Assembly (NCBI GenBank): GCA_028277405.1
Contig: JANQGH010000055.1
Span: forward strand, 62,001-126,000
DNA: 64,000 bases
Reading direction: 5' to 3'
Origin: Alphaproteobacteria bacterium
GTDB lineage: Bacteria; Pseudomonadota; Alphaproteobacteria; DSM-16000; Inquilinaceae
The position numbers were made by a program, and so were the translations under genes. The first letter of the stretch is position 1; each line of letters begins with the position of its first letter. Below the pieces are notes generated by a model that was not told where the DNA came from, did no database searches, and saw only the letters and a list, made by a program, of their open reading frames with translations. This document shows, one piece after another, positions 35,811 through 44,027 of this stretch.

Positions 35811-36800
35811 TTAGTTCGCGGTCGGCATCACCACGTCGCTGCTCAGATGATCGTTGGTGTAGCCGTCGGTGACGTCGAACTCGGTGATCTCGAACGAGTC
35901 CGCGACGAAGCCGTAGGTCGCCGACATTCGGTCCAGGTCGAAATGGCCGAGGGGCGCGCTGCCAGCACTGTCGTCGGTCATCAGTTCGACCACCAGGTCC
36001 CAATTGGCGCGCACATCGGCCGGGTCCTGGCTGGCCGCGTCGGCGAGTTCGGCAACGCACGGGTCAGGGTCGGCGACACAGGCCGCGTAGGCGCGCTGGG
36101 TCACATCGACGAAGGCGCTGACGACGTCCGGGTTCTCCGCCAGATACTCACCGTTCACGATGAAGGCGTTGCCATACGGATTGAAGCCGATATCGCGCAG
36201 GGCCACGAAGCCCATATCGTCGCCGAAAATGCGCTCGTAGATGTAGTGCACATTGTAGAAATGTGTCGTGGCGTCGATCACGCCGGATTGCAACGAGGCA
36301 ACCTTGGCCTCGGGTGCGATGTTGACGAACTCAACACTGTCCGGATCGACATTGATCGCCGCCGCAATCGCCGGCCACATCTGGCGCGCCGCGTCGAAGG
36401 GCGGGTTGCCTATGGTGTGACCAGCGAGATCCTCGTAGGTCTCGATGTCGCCGCCACGCACCCAGTAGAGGCCGTAGGGTGAGTTGACGTAGAGCGCCAT
36501 GACAGCGACCACATCGGCCTCGGCGCCGCGCCCTTGCAGGACGGTCGGCATGTCGGCGATGCCGAACTCCGACGCGCCGACACCAACGCTTTGCACCGCC
36601 GCGCCGGAGCCGCGCCCTTCCTCGATGTCGAGGTCGATGCCGGCATCCTGGTACCAGCCTTGGCTGGCCGCCCAATACACGGGGGCATGGTCGCCACCGG
36701 CGGTCCAGTTCAGCACCAGGGTAACGTCTTCCTGGGCCGGCGCCGGCGTCGCGGCAAGCACCAGCGCACTTGCGCCCATCAGCGTTTTCAGGGTCTTCAT
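35811..36800 (-). CDS. ABC transporter substrate-binding protein, NMT1/THI5-like
   Basis: The 329-residue precursor has a Sec signal (LMGASALVLAATPAPA, cleavage near residue 22) and the NMT1-type start VTLVLNWTAGGDHAPVYWA. GRGSGAAVQSVGVGASEFGI matches the ligand pocket loop. This family binds thiamin precursors, sulfonates, nitrate-like anions and other small molecules. ATG at 36800 follows GGGAGGAAC. It is apart from its likely permease and ATPase (38.7-40.3 kb), which are divergent, so the importer is split over two transcripts. Confidence 0.88.
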   Translation of the reverse strand: MKTLKTLMGASALVLAATPAPAQEDVTLVLNWTAGGDHAPVYWAASQGWYQDAGIDLDIEEGRGSGAAVQSVGVGASEFGIADMPTVLQGRGAEADVVAVMALYVNSPYGLYWVRGGDIETYEDLAGHTIGNPPFDAARQMWPAIAAAINVDPDSVEFVNIAPEAKVASLQSGVIDATTHFYNVHYIYERIFGDDMGFVALRDIGFNPYGNAFIVNGEYLAENPDVVSAFVDVTQRAYAACVADPDPCVAELADAASQDPADVRANWDLVVELMTDDSAGSAPLGHFDLDRMSATYGFVADSFEITEFDVTDGYTNDHLSSDVVMPTAN

Positions 36801-36840
36801 CTTGTTCCTCCCTCTCATGATCGTTTCTTGGACAACAGGA

Positions 36841-37767
36841 TCACGCGGCCGATTGTTTGCGGTGTTCGGCCAGGAACTGCTTCGGCGTCATGCCGACGAA
36901 CCGGTTGAACGCGCGATAGAAACTGGACAGGTCGCCAAAACCGGCGTCGAGGCAGGACAGCATGATGCTGCCGGTCTCCAAGAGCCGTTGTTTGGCGTAG
37001 GTGAGGCGCAGGCCCGTGACATACTCCACCACCGTGGCGCCGGTGCGCTGACGGAACAGGTCCGTGTAGCGTCGGTAGGACAGGTTGGCGATCGCCGCCA
37101 GTTCATCGACGCGGATCGGGCGGACGAAGTTGGCCTCCAAATGGGCGAGGCTGCTGGCAAAGCCTTGCTGGCTAGGGTCGAGCGCACGCAGCTGGTCATC
37201 CTCCGCGACCATGGCGGCGAGGTGGCGCATCAAGTCCAGAAGCCCGCACCAGATCGCGTCGTCCGTCTGCGCGCCCGGCCGGACGTCTTCGAACACCATC
37301 TGGCGAAACCGCCGCGTTACCTGCAGCCGGCGATGGGGAGCAGCAAGCGGGTAGGGCTCAAGCGGCGCAAGGGCGGCACGATAGCGGGCCAGGATGCGCT
37401 CTGACTGCGCATTGCCCGCAGCGATCCGCTCGTCATAGCAGGCCATGGTCAGCGTCATTGGCTGGCTGGGCTGATCGGCGAAGGCGTGGGGAATGTCGGC
37501 CGGAATGCGCAGCAGGTCGCCCTCCGCCAGCGGGCGGTCCTCCTCCTGAAGCCGAAGAATGCCACTGCCCTGACGCACCAGGCACAGCTTCTCGAACGGC
37601 CACGTGCCAATCTCCATGGCGAAGTTCGGCGCATGCCGGCTCTCGAACACGGCGAGGCCCCGATCCTCTAGCGAGACCGAGACCGGTCGAACGCGCAATG
37701 GGGCCGCATCCGGACCCGGCCCGAAGTCGCCTCCACCCGTTCCCAATGTGCCGATCGGTTTGCTCAT
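36841..37767 (-). CDS. AraC-family transcriptional regulator with cupin-like N-terminal domain
   Basis: The 308-residue protein has an N-terminal cupin (GTWPFEKLCLVRQGSGILRL, then EGDLLRIPADIPHAF) and two helix-turn-helix motifs (IRVDELAAIANLSYRRYTDL; CLDAGFGDLSSFYRAFNRFV) with the usual GMTPKQF ending. ATG at 37767 is chosen over a TTG seven codons upstream. It is 40 bases upstream of the binding-protein gene on the same strand and divergent from the PhyH operon, so it likely controls both. Confidence 0.88.
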   Translation of the reverse strand: MSKPIGTLGTGGGDFGPGPDAAPLRVRPVSVSLEDRGLAVFESRHAPNFAMEIGTWPFEKLCLVRQGSGILRLQEEDRPLAEGDLLRIPADIPHAFADQPSQPMTLTMACYDERIAAGNAQSERILARYRAALAPLEPYPLAAPHRRLQVTRRFRQMVFEDVRPGAQTDDAIWCGLLDLMRHLAAMVAEDDQLRALDPSQQGFASSLAHLEANFVRPIRVDELAAIANLSYRRYTDLFRQRTGATVVEYVTGLRLTYAKQRLLETGSIMLSCLDAGFGDLSSFYRAFNRFVGMTPKQFLAEHRKQSAA

Positions 37768-37915
37768 TGCCGAATCTGCAAAGATCAAGTTGGCCTGATT
37801 GCCAAAGATACATGCATTGATTTCTGCCTACAATCAAATTGACAGCCGAGGAACGGTTGCTTGATTTCCTAATTCGCAAATCCACAAGCGACGATGATCG
37901 AGGGGAGGGACTGCC
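37768..37915. promoter_or_regulatory. Divergent promoter region, AraC / PhyH operon
   Basis: The 148 bases are AT-richer than the genes. TTGACA at 37839-37844 on the plus strand is a perfect -35, but no good -10 lies 16-18 bases downstream, which is typical for promoters needing an AraC activator. TTGATTT and AATCAA elements recur nearby and may be AraC half-sites. Confidence 0.35.
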
Positions 37916-38683
37916 ATGACACCAGAACAGCGTGCGCGCTATGTCGCCGATGGCCATGTTACGGTGCCCGGTCTGTTTTCCACCGCCGAGATGGACGCCG
38001 CCATCGCCGACATCATGGCCTGGGGTTCGGAGTTCCTGGCCGACTTGGACGAGGCGGACCGTGCCTGGTATCTCGACCAGGGCATCGTCTCGGCCCAGGC
38101 CCTGCGCAAGATGGACAATCCGCACTTTTATCGGCCGGTCTTCCGAGAGATTGCGGCCGAACCGCGATTGATCGCCGAGGTCGAAAGCCTGATCGGCCCC
38201 GGCGTCAGCGTCTATTTCAGCCAGATCTTCTTCAAGCCGCCGAAGGGCGGCGGGCCGAAACCGGTGCATCAGGACAACTATTACTTCGGCCCGAACGACC
38301 GCGACGGCGTGGTCACGGCCTGGATCGCGCTGGATGCGGCGACGGTCGAAAACGGTTGCCTGTTCTTCGGCGACGGCACCAATCGAGGCCCGATCCTCGA
38401 CCATGTGGCGCCGCCCGACAAACCGTACGATCTGCAGATACCCGACGCGGTCGCCAGCGCGATCCCGATGACGCCGGCGCCCGTGCCGAAGGGCGGCGTC
38501 AGCTTTCATCACGGCAACACGCTGCACCGCTCGTCGGACAACCGGTCGCCGAACTGGCGCCGCGCCTGCGCGCTGCACTATGTCTCCAACGCGACGCGAT
38601 TTGCCACGCCGGCCCTGTCGTATGATGATGCCGTGGTAACGCGGATCACCGAGGCGGAGCAGCGGCAAGCCCATGGCGGTTGA
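37916..38683 (+). CDS. Phytanoyl-CoA dioxygenase (PhyH) family Fe(II)/2-oxoglutarate oxygenase
   Basis: The 255-residue protein has the facial triad of the family: HxD in KPVHQDNYYFGPN and the distal His in HHGNTLHRSSDN, followed by the 2-oxoglutarate Arg (NWRRACALHYV). It has strong upstream GAGGGGAGGGA. Bacterial PhyH enzymes hydroxylate many small molecules, including ectoine and methylated phosphonates. It overlaps the permease gene and is followed by the ATPase and a MetE-core gene, so it likely oxidises the imported compound. Confidence 0.88.
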   Translation: MTPEQRARYVADGHVTVPGLFSTAEMDAAIADIMAWGSEFLADLDEADRAWYLDQGIVSAQALRKMDNPHFYRPVFREIAAEPRLIAEVESLIGPGVSVYFSQIFFKPPKGGGPKPVHQDNYYFGPNDRDGVVTAWIALDAATVENGCLFFGDGTNRGPILDHVAPPDKPYDLQIPDAVASAIPMTPAPVPKGGVSFHHGNTLHRSSDNRSPNWRRACALHYVSNATRFATPALSYDDAVVTRITEAEQRQAHGG

Positions 38684-39506
38684 CGGACAGGATTTGACGG
38701 CAGCGCCGGCGCGCGCCGGCACATCGGACGGCGGTGTATTCGAGGCGATCGGGCGGTGGCTGTTGCGCTGGTGGCCGGCGATCGCGGGCCATGTCGCCTT
38801 CATCGCGGCCTGGTGGCTGATCGTCGTTTGGGGCGACATTCCGGCCTTCATCATGCCGACCCCGTGGGCGACGCTGCAGACGCTTTGGGACCCGACCTAT
38901 CACTGGCCGCACCATGTCGCGATCACGGCCGGCGAGGTGTTTGGCGGCTATCTGCTGGCGGTTGTTGTCGGCATCGGCCTTGCCATGGCGTTCTGCTGGT
39001 CGCGTGGCTTTGAACGGGGCGCGATGCCGGTTCTGGTAACGCTGAACATGATCCCGAAGGTGGCGATGGCGCCGTTGTTCATCGTCTGGCTGGGCTTCGG
39101 CCTGTTTCCCAACATGGTGATCGCCTTCACCATCTCGTTCTTTCCGATCCTGCTGACGACGTCGCGCGGCCTGCGCGAGGTCGAGCCGGACCTGCTGGAC
39201 CTGGTGCGGGCGCTGAAGGGCTCGCGCTGGCAGATCTTCCGCAAGATCCAGCTTCCCGGCGCGCTGCCTTACATCTTCTCCGGCATGAAGGTGGCTACCG
39301 TGCTGGCCGTGGCCGGCGCGATCGTCGGCGAGTTCATGGGCTCGTCCGGCGGGCTGGGTTACCTGATGCAGTCGCGCCAGGGCTTTCTGGACACCGCCGG
39401 CATGTTCATGGCGGTGATTCTGGTCTCGATCATCGGGGTCGTGCTGTACGGCCTCGTTTTGCTTCTTGAACGCTGGTGCGTGGTGACCGATGCCCGCATT
39501 GAGTAG
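38673..39506 (+). CDS. ABC transporter permease (SsuC/ThiX-like)
   Basis: The 277-residue membrane protein has about six spans and the EAA motif loop LDLVRALKGSRWQIFRKIQL, typical of sulfonate/nitrate/thiamin-type permeases. WLIVVWGDIPAFIMPTPWA is an early conserved segment. It overlaps the PhyH end by 11 bases and the ATPase start by 17 bases. It pairs with the NMT1-like binding protein encoded divergently. Confidence 0.9.
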   Translation: MAVDGQDLTAAPARAGTSDGGVFEAIGRWLLRWWPAIAGHVAFIAAWWLIVVWGDIPAFIMPTPWATLQTLWDPTYHWPHHVAITAGEVFGGYLLAVVVGIGLAMAFCWSRGFERGAMPVLVTLNMIPKVAMAPLFIVWLGFGLFPNMVIAFTISFFPILLTTSRGLREVEPDLLDLVRALKGSRWQIFRKIQLPGALPYIFSGMKVATVLAVAGAIVGEFMGSSGGLGYLMQSRQGFLDTAGMFMAVILVSIIGVVLYGLVLLLERWCVVTDARIE

Positions 39507-40302
39507 ACCCGTCATGGTCGACCAGGACAGCGTCGCCGACGGCCGGCCGCCGATCATCCGCATGCGCGGGGTGAAGAAGATTTACCGCACGCGCGGTGAG
39601 GAGTTCCTGGCCGTGCAGGATGTCACGCTGGACATCGGCGAGGGCGAGCTGGTGACGCTGGTCGGGCCGTCCGGCTGCGGCAAGTCGACGGTCTTGCGCA
39701 TCCTGGCCGGCCTGCAGCCCCACGACGAGGGCGAGGTCGAAATCGGCGTTCCAGGCGCCGCCTTCGACGCCGGCCGCGACATCGGCATGGTCTTCCAGCA
39801 ACCGCTGCTGCTGAAATGGCGCCGCGTTTTGGAGAACGTGCTGCTGCCCGCCGAAATCCTCGGCCTGCCCATGCGCGAGGCGCGCGACCGGGCGCGGGAC
39901 TTGCTGGCCATGGTCGGCCTCGCGGGGTTCGAGGACAAGTATCCCTACGAGCTGTCGGGCGGCATGCAGCAGCGCGCCGCCATCGCCCGCGCCTTCGTTC
40001 ACGACCCCAAGATCGTCTTGATGGACGAGCCGTTCGGGGCACTGGACGCGCTGACGCGCGAACGCATGAACCTCGAACTGCTGCGCATCTGGGACGAAAG
40101 CAAAAAGACCATCCTGTTCGTCACCCACGGCATTCAAGAGGCGGTCTTCCTGGCTACACGCGTGGCCGTGCTGACCTCGGGCCCGGCCCGCATGGCCGAC
40201 ACCTTCACCGTCGACCTGCCGTCGCCGCGGGTGCTGGACATGCACAACGACCCGCGCTTCGGCGCCTACACCCATCGCATCTATCAGCGCCTCGGCCTTT
40301 AG
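39490..40302 (+). CDS. ABC transporter ATP-binding protein (SsuB/TauB-like)
   Basis: The 270-residue ATPase has Walker A (GPSGCGKSTVLRILAGL), the Q loop (MVFQQPLLLKWRRVLEN), the signature LSGGMQQR, Walker B (IVLMDEPFGALD) and switch His (VTHGIQEAVFLA). The start at 39490 overlaps the permease; ATG at 39514 is the alternative. It energises the importer for the PhyH-pathway substrate. Confidence 0.9.
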   Translation: MPALSRPVMVDQDSVADGRPPIIRMRGVKKIYRTRGEEFLAVQDVTLDIGEGELVTLVGPSGCGKSTVLRILAGLQPHDEGEVEIGVPGAAFDAGRDIGMVFQQPLLLKWRRVLENVLLPAEILGLPMREARDRARDLLAMVGLAGFEDKYPYELSGGMQQRAAIARAFVHDPKIVLMDEPFGALDALTRERMNLELLRIWDESKKTILFVTHGIQEAVFLATRVAVLTSGPARMADTFTVDLPSPRVLDMHNDPRFGAYTHRIYQRLGL

Positions 40303-40340
40303 GCCCGGCGCCCGTTCCCGTTCTGAAGAAAGCACGCTCC

Positions 40341-41354
40341 ATGGCCGATATTCTCACCACCGTCGTCGGTTCGTATCCCATCCCCGCCTGGCTGGTCGCC
40401 GCCCCCTCCCGCCAGGCACTGGTCGATGCCACGCGGGTCGTACTGGCGACCCAGGAACAGGCCGGCATCGACGTCGTCTGCGATGGCGAGATCTCTCGTT
40501 TTGACATCAACCACCCCGAAACCAACGGGATGATCGAATACTTCACCCGGCCGATGAGCGGTATCCGGTCGGACGCGACCTTTGACGAGCTAACCGCCTA
40601 TCGCCGCGATGCCGGCATGCGCTTTCGTGCTCGGCCGCCGGGGGTCGTCGACGGGCCAATCGGCCATGGCTCGCTCGATCTGCCCGGCGCATGCGCGCAG
40701 GCACGGGCGCTGACGGCGAAGACCTTCAAATTCACCCTGACCGGCCCGCACATGCTGGCCAAGACCCTGCTCGACAAGCATTACGGGGACCCGGCCAAGG
40801 TCGCCCGCGCGATCGCCGAGGTGCTGGCGGAGCAGGTGGCGCAAGTCGATGCGGATGTCATCCAGGTCGACGAGGCCAATCTGCCGGGCCATCCGGAGGA
40901 GGCCCGTTGGGCGGCCGAGGCCATCAACATCGTATTGTCAGCGGTCAAGACGACGCCGGCGGTTCATCTCTGTTTCGGCAACTATGGCGGCCAGTCGGTG
41001 CAACAGGGCACCTGGGCCCATCTTATGACCTATCTCAACAGCCTCAAGGCAGACCACATCGTCATGGAATGCGCCAGGCGACCGCCGGAGGAGCTTAGCG
41101 TTTTCAAAGACCTAAGGCCCGACATCGGCTTTGGCTTGGGCGTGGTCGACATCAAGGACAACCAGATCGAAGCGGCTGAGACAATCGCCCGCCGGATTGA
41201 GCGCGCCGATCGGGTCTTGGGGCCAGGCCGTGTTCGCTATATCCATCCGGATTGCGGCTTCTGGATGCTGCCGCGCTCCGTCGCGGACGGCAAGATCCGT
41301 GCCCTGGTCGAGGGGCGCGACCTCTACGAGGGCAGGGCACGGGAGGCGGCCTGA
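40341..41354 (+). CDS. MetE-core cobalamin-independent methionine synthase-like methyltransferase
   Basis: The 337-residue protein is the C-terminal half of MetE alone. It starts LTTVVGSYPIPAWLV, has the zinc ligands HLCFGNYGG (His-x-Cys), IVMECARR (Glu) and HPDCGFW (Cys), and VIQVDEANLPG in the folate/amino-acid region. The N-terminal MetE half is absent. Short MetE-like proteins can take methyl groups from donors other than methyl-THF-polyglutamate. Its position after the PhyH and importer genes suggests that the methyl donor is the imported molecule or its oxidation product. No methionine pathway gene is near. Confidence 0.85.
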   Translation: MADILTTVVGSYPIPAWLVAAPSRQALVDATRVVLATQEQAGIDVVCDGEISRFDINHPETNGMIEYFTRPMSGIRSDATFDELTAYRRDAGMRFRARPPGVVDGPIGHGSLDLPGACAQARALTAKTFKFTLTGPHMLAKTLLDKHYGDPAKVARAIAEVLAEQVAQVDADVIQVDEANLPGHPEEARWAAEAINIVLSAVKTTPAVHLCFGNYGGQSVQQGTWAHLMTYLNSLKADHIVMECARRPPEELSVFKDLRPDIGFGLGVVDIKDNQIEAAETIARRIERADRVLGPGRVRYIHPDCGFWMLPRSVADGKIRALVEGRDLYEGRAREAA

Positions 41355-41357
41355 GCC

Positions 41358-42038
41358 TCATGCCGGCCTTGGCGCAATCTGGGTCATGCGAGCCTTGCTT
41401 CGGTTTTGCCGGGCCAGCAGGATTTCCACGAACACAACGTTCGGCAGCCAGCAAGACAGGCTGAGGATGTTTGACACCTGATCGTAGTCGAACCCGAAGC
41501 CTTCGAAGGCGACGAGTTGAAGTCGCAAGGTAATGGCGGCGGCGGTGAGCCCGTATGACCGCAACATCCACCGCCGATGAAGATCGAACCGGCGATTGAC
41601 GGCGTGGCGCCAAGCGAGAACCGTCGCTGCCATCCAGACCAGGGCAAGAACGGAGAACGCGATGGTGGCGACAAGGCCGCTCTCGATATCGGGCGCAATC
41701 CAAAGCGCGCTCAGCCCGCCGGCGATACAGCAGACGACATAGATCCGACCCGTCCAACGATGCACGCCCGGCCAGCGACGACGCGGCCCGGCGAAGAGTT
41801 GATAGACGCCGAGCATCAGGGCCAGGGCGGACACCGTCGCATGGGTTATGAAGATCGGCCCATTGAGCATGAACGAGATCTGCATGGATGGCGGCACCAG
41901 GCCCGCATCGCCGGAAAGGTAACGCAGCGACGCAAGGCCGATGCCTATCGCCAGAACCGAGAGGACGACCATCGACAGTCTCGTAACCGACCCAGGATTC
42001 TTTGCAGACCGGGCATCCGTGCGGGTGGCTAAGCTCAT
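41358..42038 (-). CDS. DUF2306 integral membrane protein
   Basis: The 226-residue protein has six or so membrane spans (for example LSMVVLSVLAIGIGLASLRY and GLVATIAFSVLALVWMAATV), conserved His residues (FITHATVSALALMLGVYQL, GVHRWTGRIYV, DLHRRWMLRSY) and the RW/RS pattern of DUF2306. The function is unknown; the histidines could bind heme or metal. GGGAGAG precedes the start. It is 51 bases downstream of the MipA-like gene on the same strand, so they may be one operon. Confidence 0.8.
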   Translation of the reverse strand: MSLATRTDARSAKNPGSVTRLSMVVLSVLAIGIGLASLRYLSGDAGLVPPSMQISFMLNGPIFITHATVSALALMLGVYQLFAGPRRRWPGVHRWTGRIYVVCCIAGGLSALWIAPDIESGLVATIAFSVLALVWMAATVLAWRHAVNRRFDLHRRWMLRSYGLTAAAITLRLQLVAFEGFGFDYDQVSNILSLSCWLPNVVFVEILLARQNRSKARMTQIAPRPA

Positions 42039-42089
42039 AGAGACTCTCCCTGGAAAGCTTAAGGGGTGTGCGGCCCAGCAGGGGTGGCG

Positions 42090-42923
42090 TCAGTACCTGA
42101 ATGTCAGGCCCAGACCGCCGAAGAACTGGTCCGGAGATCCTTCTTGCTCGACGATCGGGCTGTCCGCCGCGTCGCCGAGCAGCCGCGTGTAGCTGGCACG
42201 GCCGCTGACGCTCCAGCGGTCGGACAAGACGTAGGTCAGCGTGGCGCCGACCCCGACATCCTTGATGCCGGCTTCGGCGTCAAAGACTGGCAGCCCGCTG
42301 CGCACAGAGTTTGCACGATCGACGCCGAAATAGGTCTGCATATAGTCGTCGCTGGCCCAGGTGACTCCGGCATCGACACCCGCGCGCCAGCGGTCGCCCA
42401 GCGATGTGCCGTAGCCCGCCCCAAAGCTGGCCGTCCAGCCTTCATGCCCGCTGCCGAGATCGGCCAGCACCTCGGCGCTGAGGGCGAACGAATCGGTCGG
42501 CCTGAACAGTTCGGTGAACTCGTAGCTGACGAAGCCACCCGCCTCGAAGGAGTCATCGATGTCTTCCAGCCGATCGACGACGTCGTTCGAGACATCTTCG
42601 CGGCCCGGCCGATAGCTGAAGACGGGGCCGAACTGAAAGGGCCTGTCGGGCCGGAAATTGAGACGTGCGCCCAAACCCTGGATCTCAAGGCGCACGCCCA
42701 GCGCGTTGACGTCTCCGAAGATGAACGGAACCACGTCGTAATCGGACGAGCCCTCGAAGTCCGGCGCGACGCCGACGCCGCCGGAAATCGAACCGCTGAT
42801 GCCGCCGCGGTCTTGCTCTCGCGGCGTTTGAGCGCTTGAGAGATCCGCGAAACCCAGTGTCAGAGAAATCCCGGCAGCGGTGGCCAAGAGGGCACAGCGC
42901 GAGGGCGACGAACGAAACTGCAC
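42090..42923 (-). CDS. MipA/OmpV-family outer membrane protein
   Basis: The 277-residue precursor has a signal (LLATAAGISLTLGFADLSSA), an N-terminal periplasmic start and repeated amphipathic strands, ending in GLTFRY with a C-terminal aromatic residue that marks outer membrane beta-barrels. GVGVAPDFEGSSDYDVVPF is the family's first conserved strand pair. It starts with GTG after GGAG. The partner TetR gene is divergent. OmpV-like proteins may scaffold or pass small molecules. Confidence 0.85.
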   Translation of the reverse strand: MQFRSSPSRCALLATAAGISLTLGFADLSSAQTPREQDRGGISGSISGGVGVAPDFEGSSDYDVVPFIFGDVNALGVRLEIQGLGARLNFRPDRPFQFGPVFSYRPGREDVSNDVVDRLEDIDDSFEAGGFVSYEFTELFRPTDSFALSAEVLADLGSGHEGWTASFGAGYGTSLGDRWRAGVDAGVTWASDDYMQTYFGVDRANSVRSGLPVFDAEAGIKDVGVGATLTYVLSDRWSVSGRASYTRLLGDAADSPIVEQEGSPDQFFGGLGLTFRY

Positions 42924-43255
42924 GGCAATAACTCCTGCTCACGGATCGGGTCGATGGCCGCCGCTGACTGAACGCGTCAGCGGCGTCGGCGCCGCGCTCG
43001 GCAGCGATTGCCGATCTGCCTGGCGCGACGAAATCGCGCGCACAGTGAGCAGATCGTCCATCTTGGTAAACTCGCGTTATCTCACTTCAGAGAAACGTCT
43101 TAACTAACTGAAAAACAACAAGACTAAGAAGCGACAGACTCGTTTCAAGAGGCGTGCTGCTCGCATTTCCATCGATCGAAGCCGCTGTGAGGGCCGACAC
43201 AGCAAGCGGGTCAATTCCTGAATATGAGCAAGGTTCAGTTAAGGAGGTCTCAAAG
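42924..43255. other. Divergent region between MipA-like gene and TetR gene
   Basis: About 330 bases hold no protein gene that I can support. The stretch near 43060-43140 is notably AT-rich. CTTAACTAACTGAA (43099-43112) carries both halves of CTTAACTGAA, whose inverse complement TTCAGTTAAG is at 43234-43243; these may be TetR operator half-sites. Frames on the plus strand stay open but have poor codon quality before 43256. Confidence 0.45.
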
Positions 43256-43258
43256 ATT
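43240..43258 (+). promoter_or_regulatory. Near-perfect Shine-Dalgarno and ATT start of the TetR gene
   Basis: TAAGGAGGT (43240-43248) is a full match to the 16S rRNA tail. Eight bases after GGAGG (43243-43247) lies ATT (43256-43258), in frame with the TetR protein; no ATG or GTG lies at the correct distance. The next in-frame ATG at 43303 would cut the helix-turn-helix domain. ATT initiation is rare but known, for example in infC. Confidence 0.55.
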
Positions 43259-43861
43259 TCTACGAACCCGAGACGGACACCGCGACAGCAGCGCTCCCGC
43301 GCCATGGTCGAAACGATCGTGGAAGCGACCTGGCAGGTTCTGGCAAAGGAGGGGTACGCTGCGGCAAACACCAACCGCATCGCCGAACGCGCGGGCATCA
43401 GCGTCGGGTCGCTGTACCAGTACTTTCCGAACAAGAACGCGATCGTTGCGGCCGTTCAGCGTCGCCACCACGCGGAGGTCGCCTCGGCGATGGCGACCGC
43501 CTTTGCCGAAACGGCGGGGCAGCCCCTGGAGATCGGGATCCGCGGCTTGGTTCACGCCAACATGCAAGCGCATTTGGCGGACCCGGATTTGCATCGGGCG
43601 TTGACGGCGATCGTTCCGGCGGCCGCCAATCCAGAGACCCTGGGCTGCATTCGCGATGGTATCCATGCCCAGCTTCGCGCCTGGCTGTGGCGTTACAGGC
43701 AGCAGCTTATCGTCAAGGACCTCGATACCGCCGCCTTTGTCGTTCAGCATTTGGTTGAAGCGGTAGTGCACGCGACGATCGATGGTCCGGGTCCAACGCC
43801 GGAACCCAAACAGGTCGAAGACGAGGTTGCGGCCATGATCCTGCGTTATCTGACCGGCTAG
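43256..43861 (+). CDS. TetR-family transcriptional regulator, probable ATT start
   Basis: The 201-residue protein has a TetR N-terminal domain (QRSRAMVETIVEATWQVLAK, then IAERAGISVGSLYQYFPNKN) and a helical C-terminal domain. The start is set by the strong ribosome-binding site at 43240-43248. GTG at 43154 or 43187 would need a long leader without a ribosome-binding site. It is divergent from the MipA-like/DUF2306 pair, the probable targets. Confidence 0.8.
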   Translation: MSTNPRRTPRQQRSRAMVETIVEATWQVLAKEGYAAANTNRIAERAGISVGSLYQYFPNKNAIVAAVQRRHHAEVASAMATAFAETAGQPLEIGIRGLVHANMQAHLADPDLHRALTAIVPAAANPETLGCIRDGIHAQLRAWLWRYRQQLIVKDLDTAAFVVQHLVEAVVHATIDGPGPTPEPKQVEDEVAAMILRYLTG

Positions 43862-44027
43862 CACAGGTTGTTCTGGCAGCGGCCTATTGGGTGAGCAGCC
43901 AACAACGGGTTGCCCCGGTTGGTCCTGGCCGCCAAGATCCAAGCCGCCATTGCGATCAATGGGCTGTTTGAAGTTAACGCCACCATCTGCTGCAACGGGA
44001 ACGACCGGTATCGACACGCGGAACGAA

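Noticed and set aside
35605..36060. Arg-rich minus-strand open frame between the AraC gene and the binding protein
   Set aside because: It overlaps the end of the binding-protein gene in another frame and has no protein-like pattern.
40341..41354. MetE-like gene as a truncated pseudogene of full MetE
   Set aside because: All zinc ligands are intact, the start has a natural N-terminus of the short MetE-core family, and there is no frameshift.
43224..43604. ATG at 43224 as an alternative start of the TetR gene with a frameshift
   Set aside because: It reads in another frame, the peptide has no TetR features, and the strong ribosome-binding site lies after this ATG and before the ATT in the right frame.
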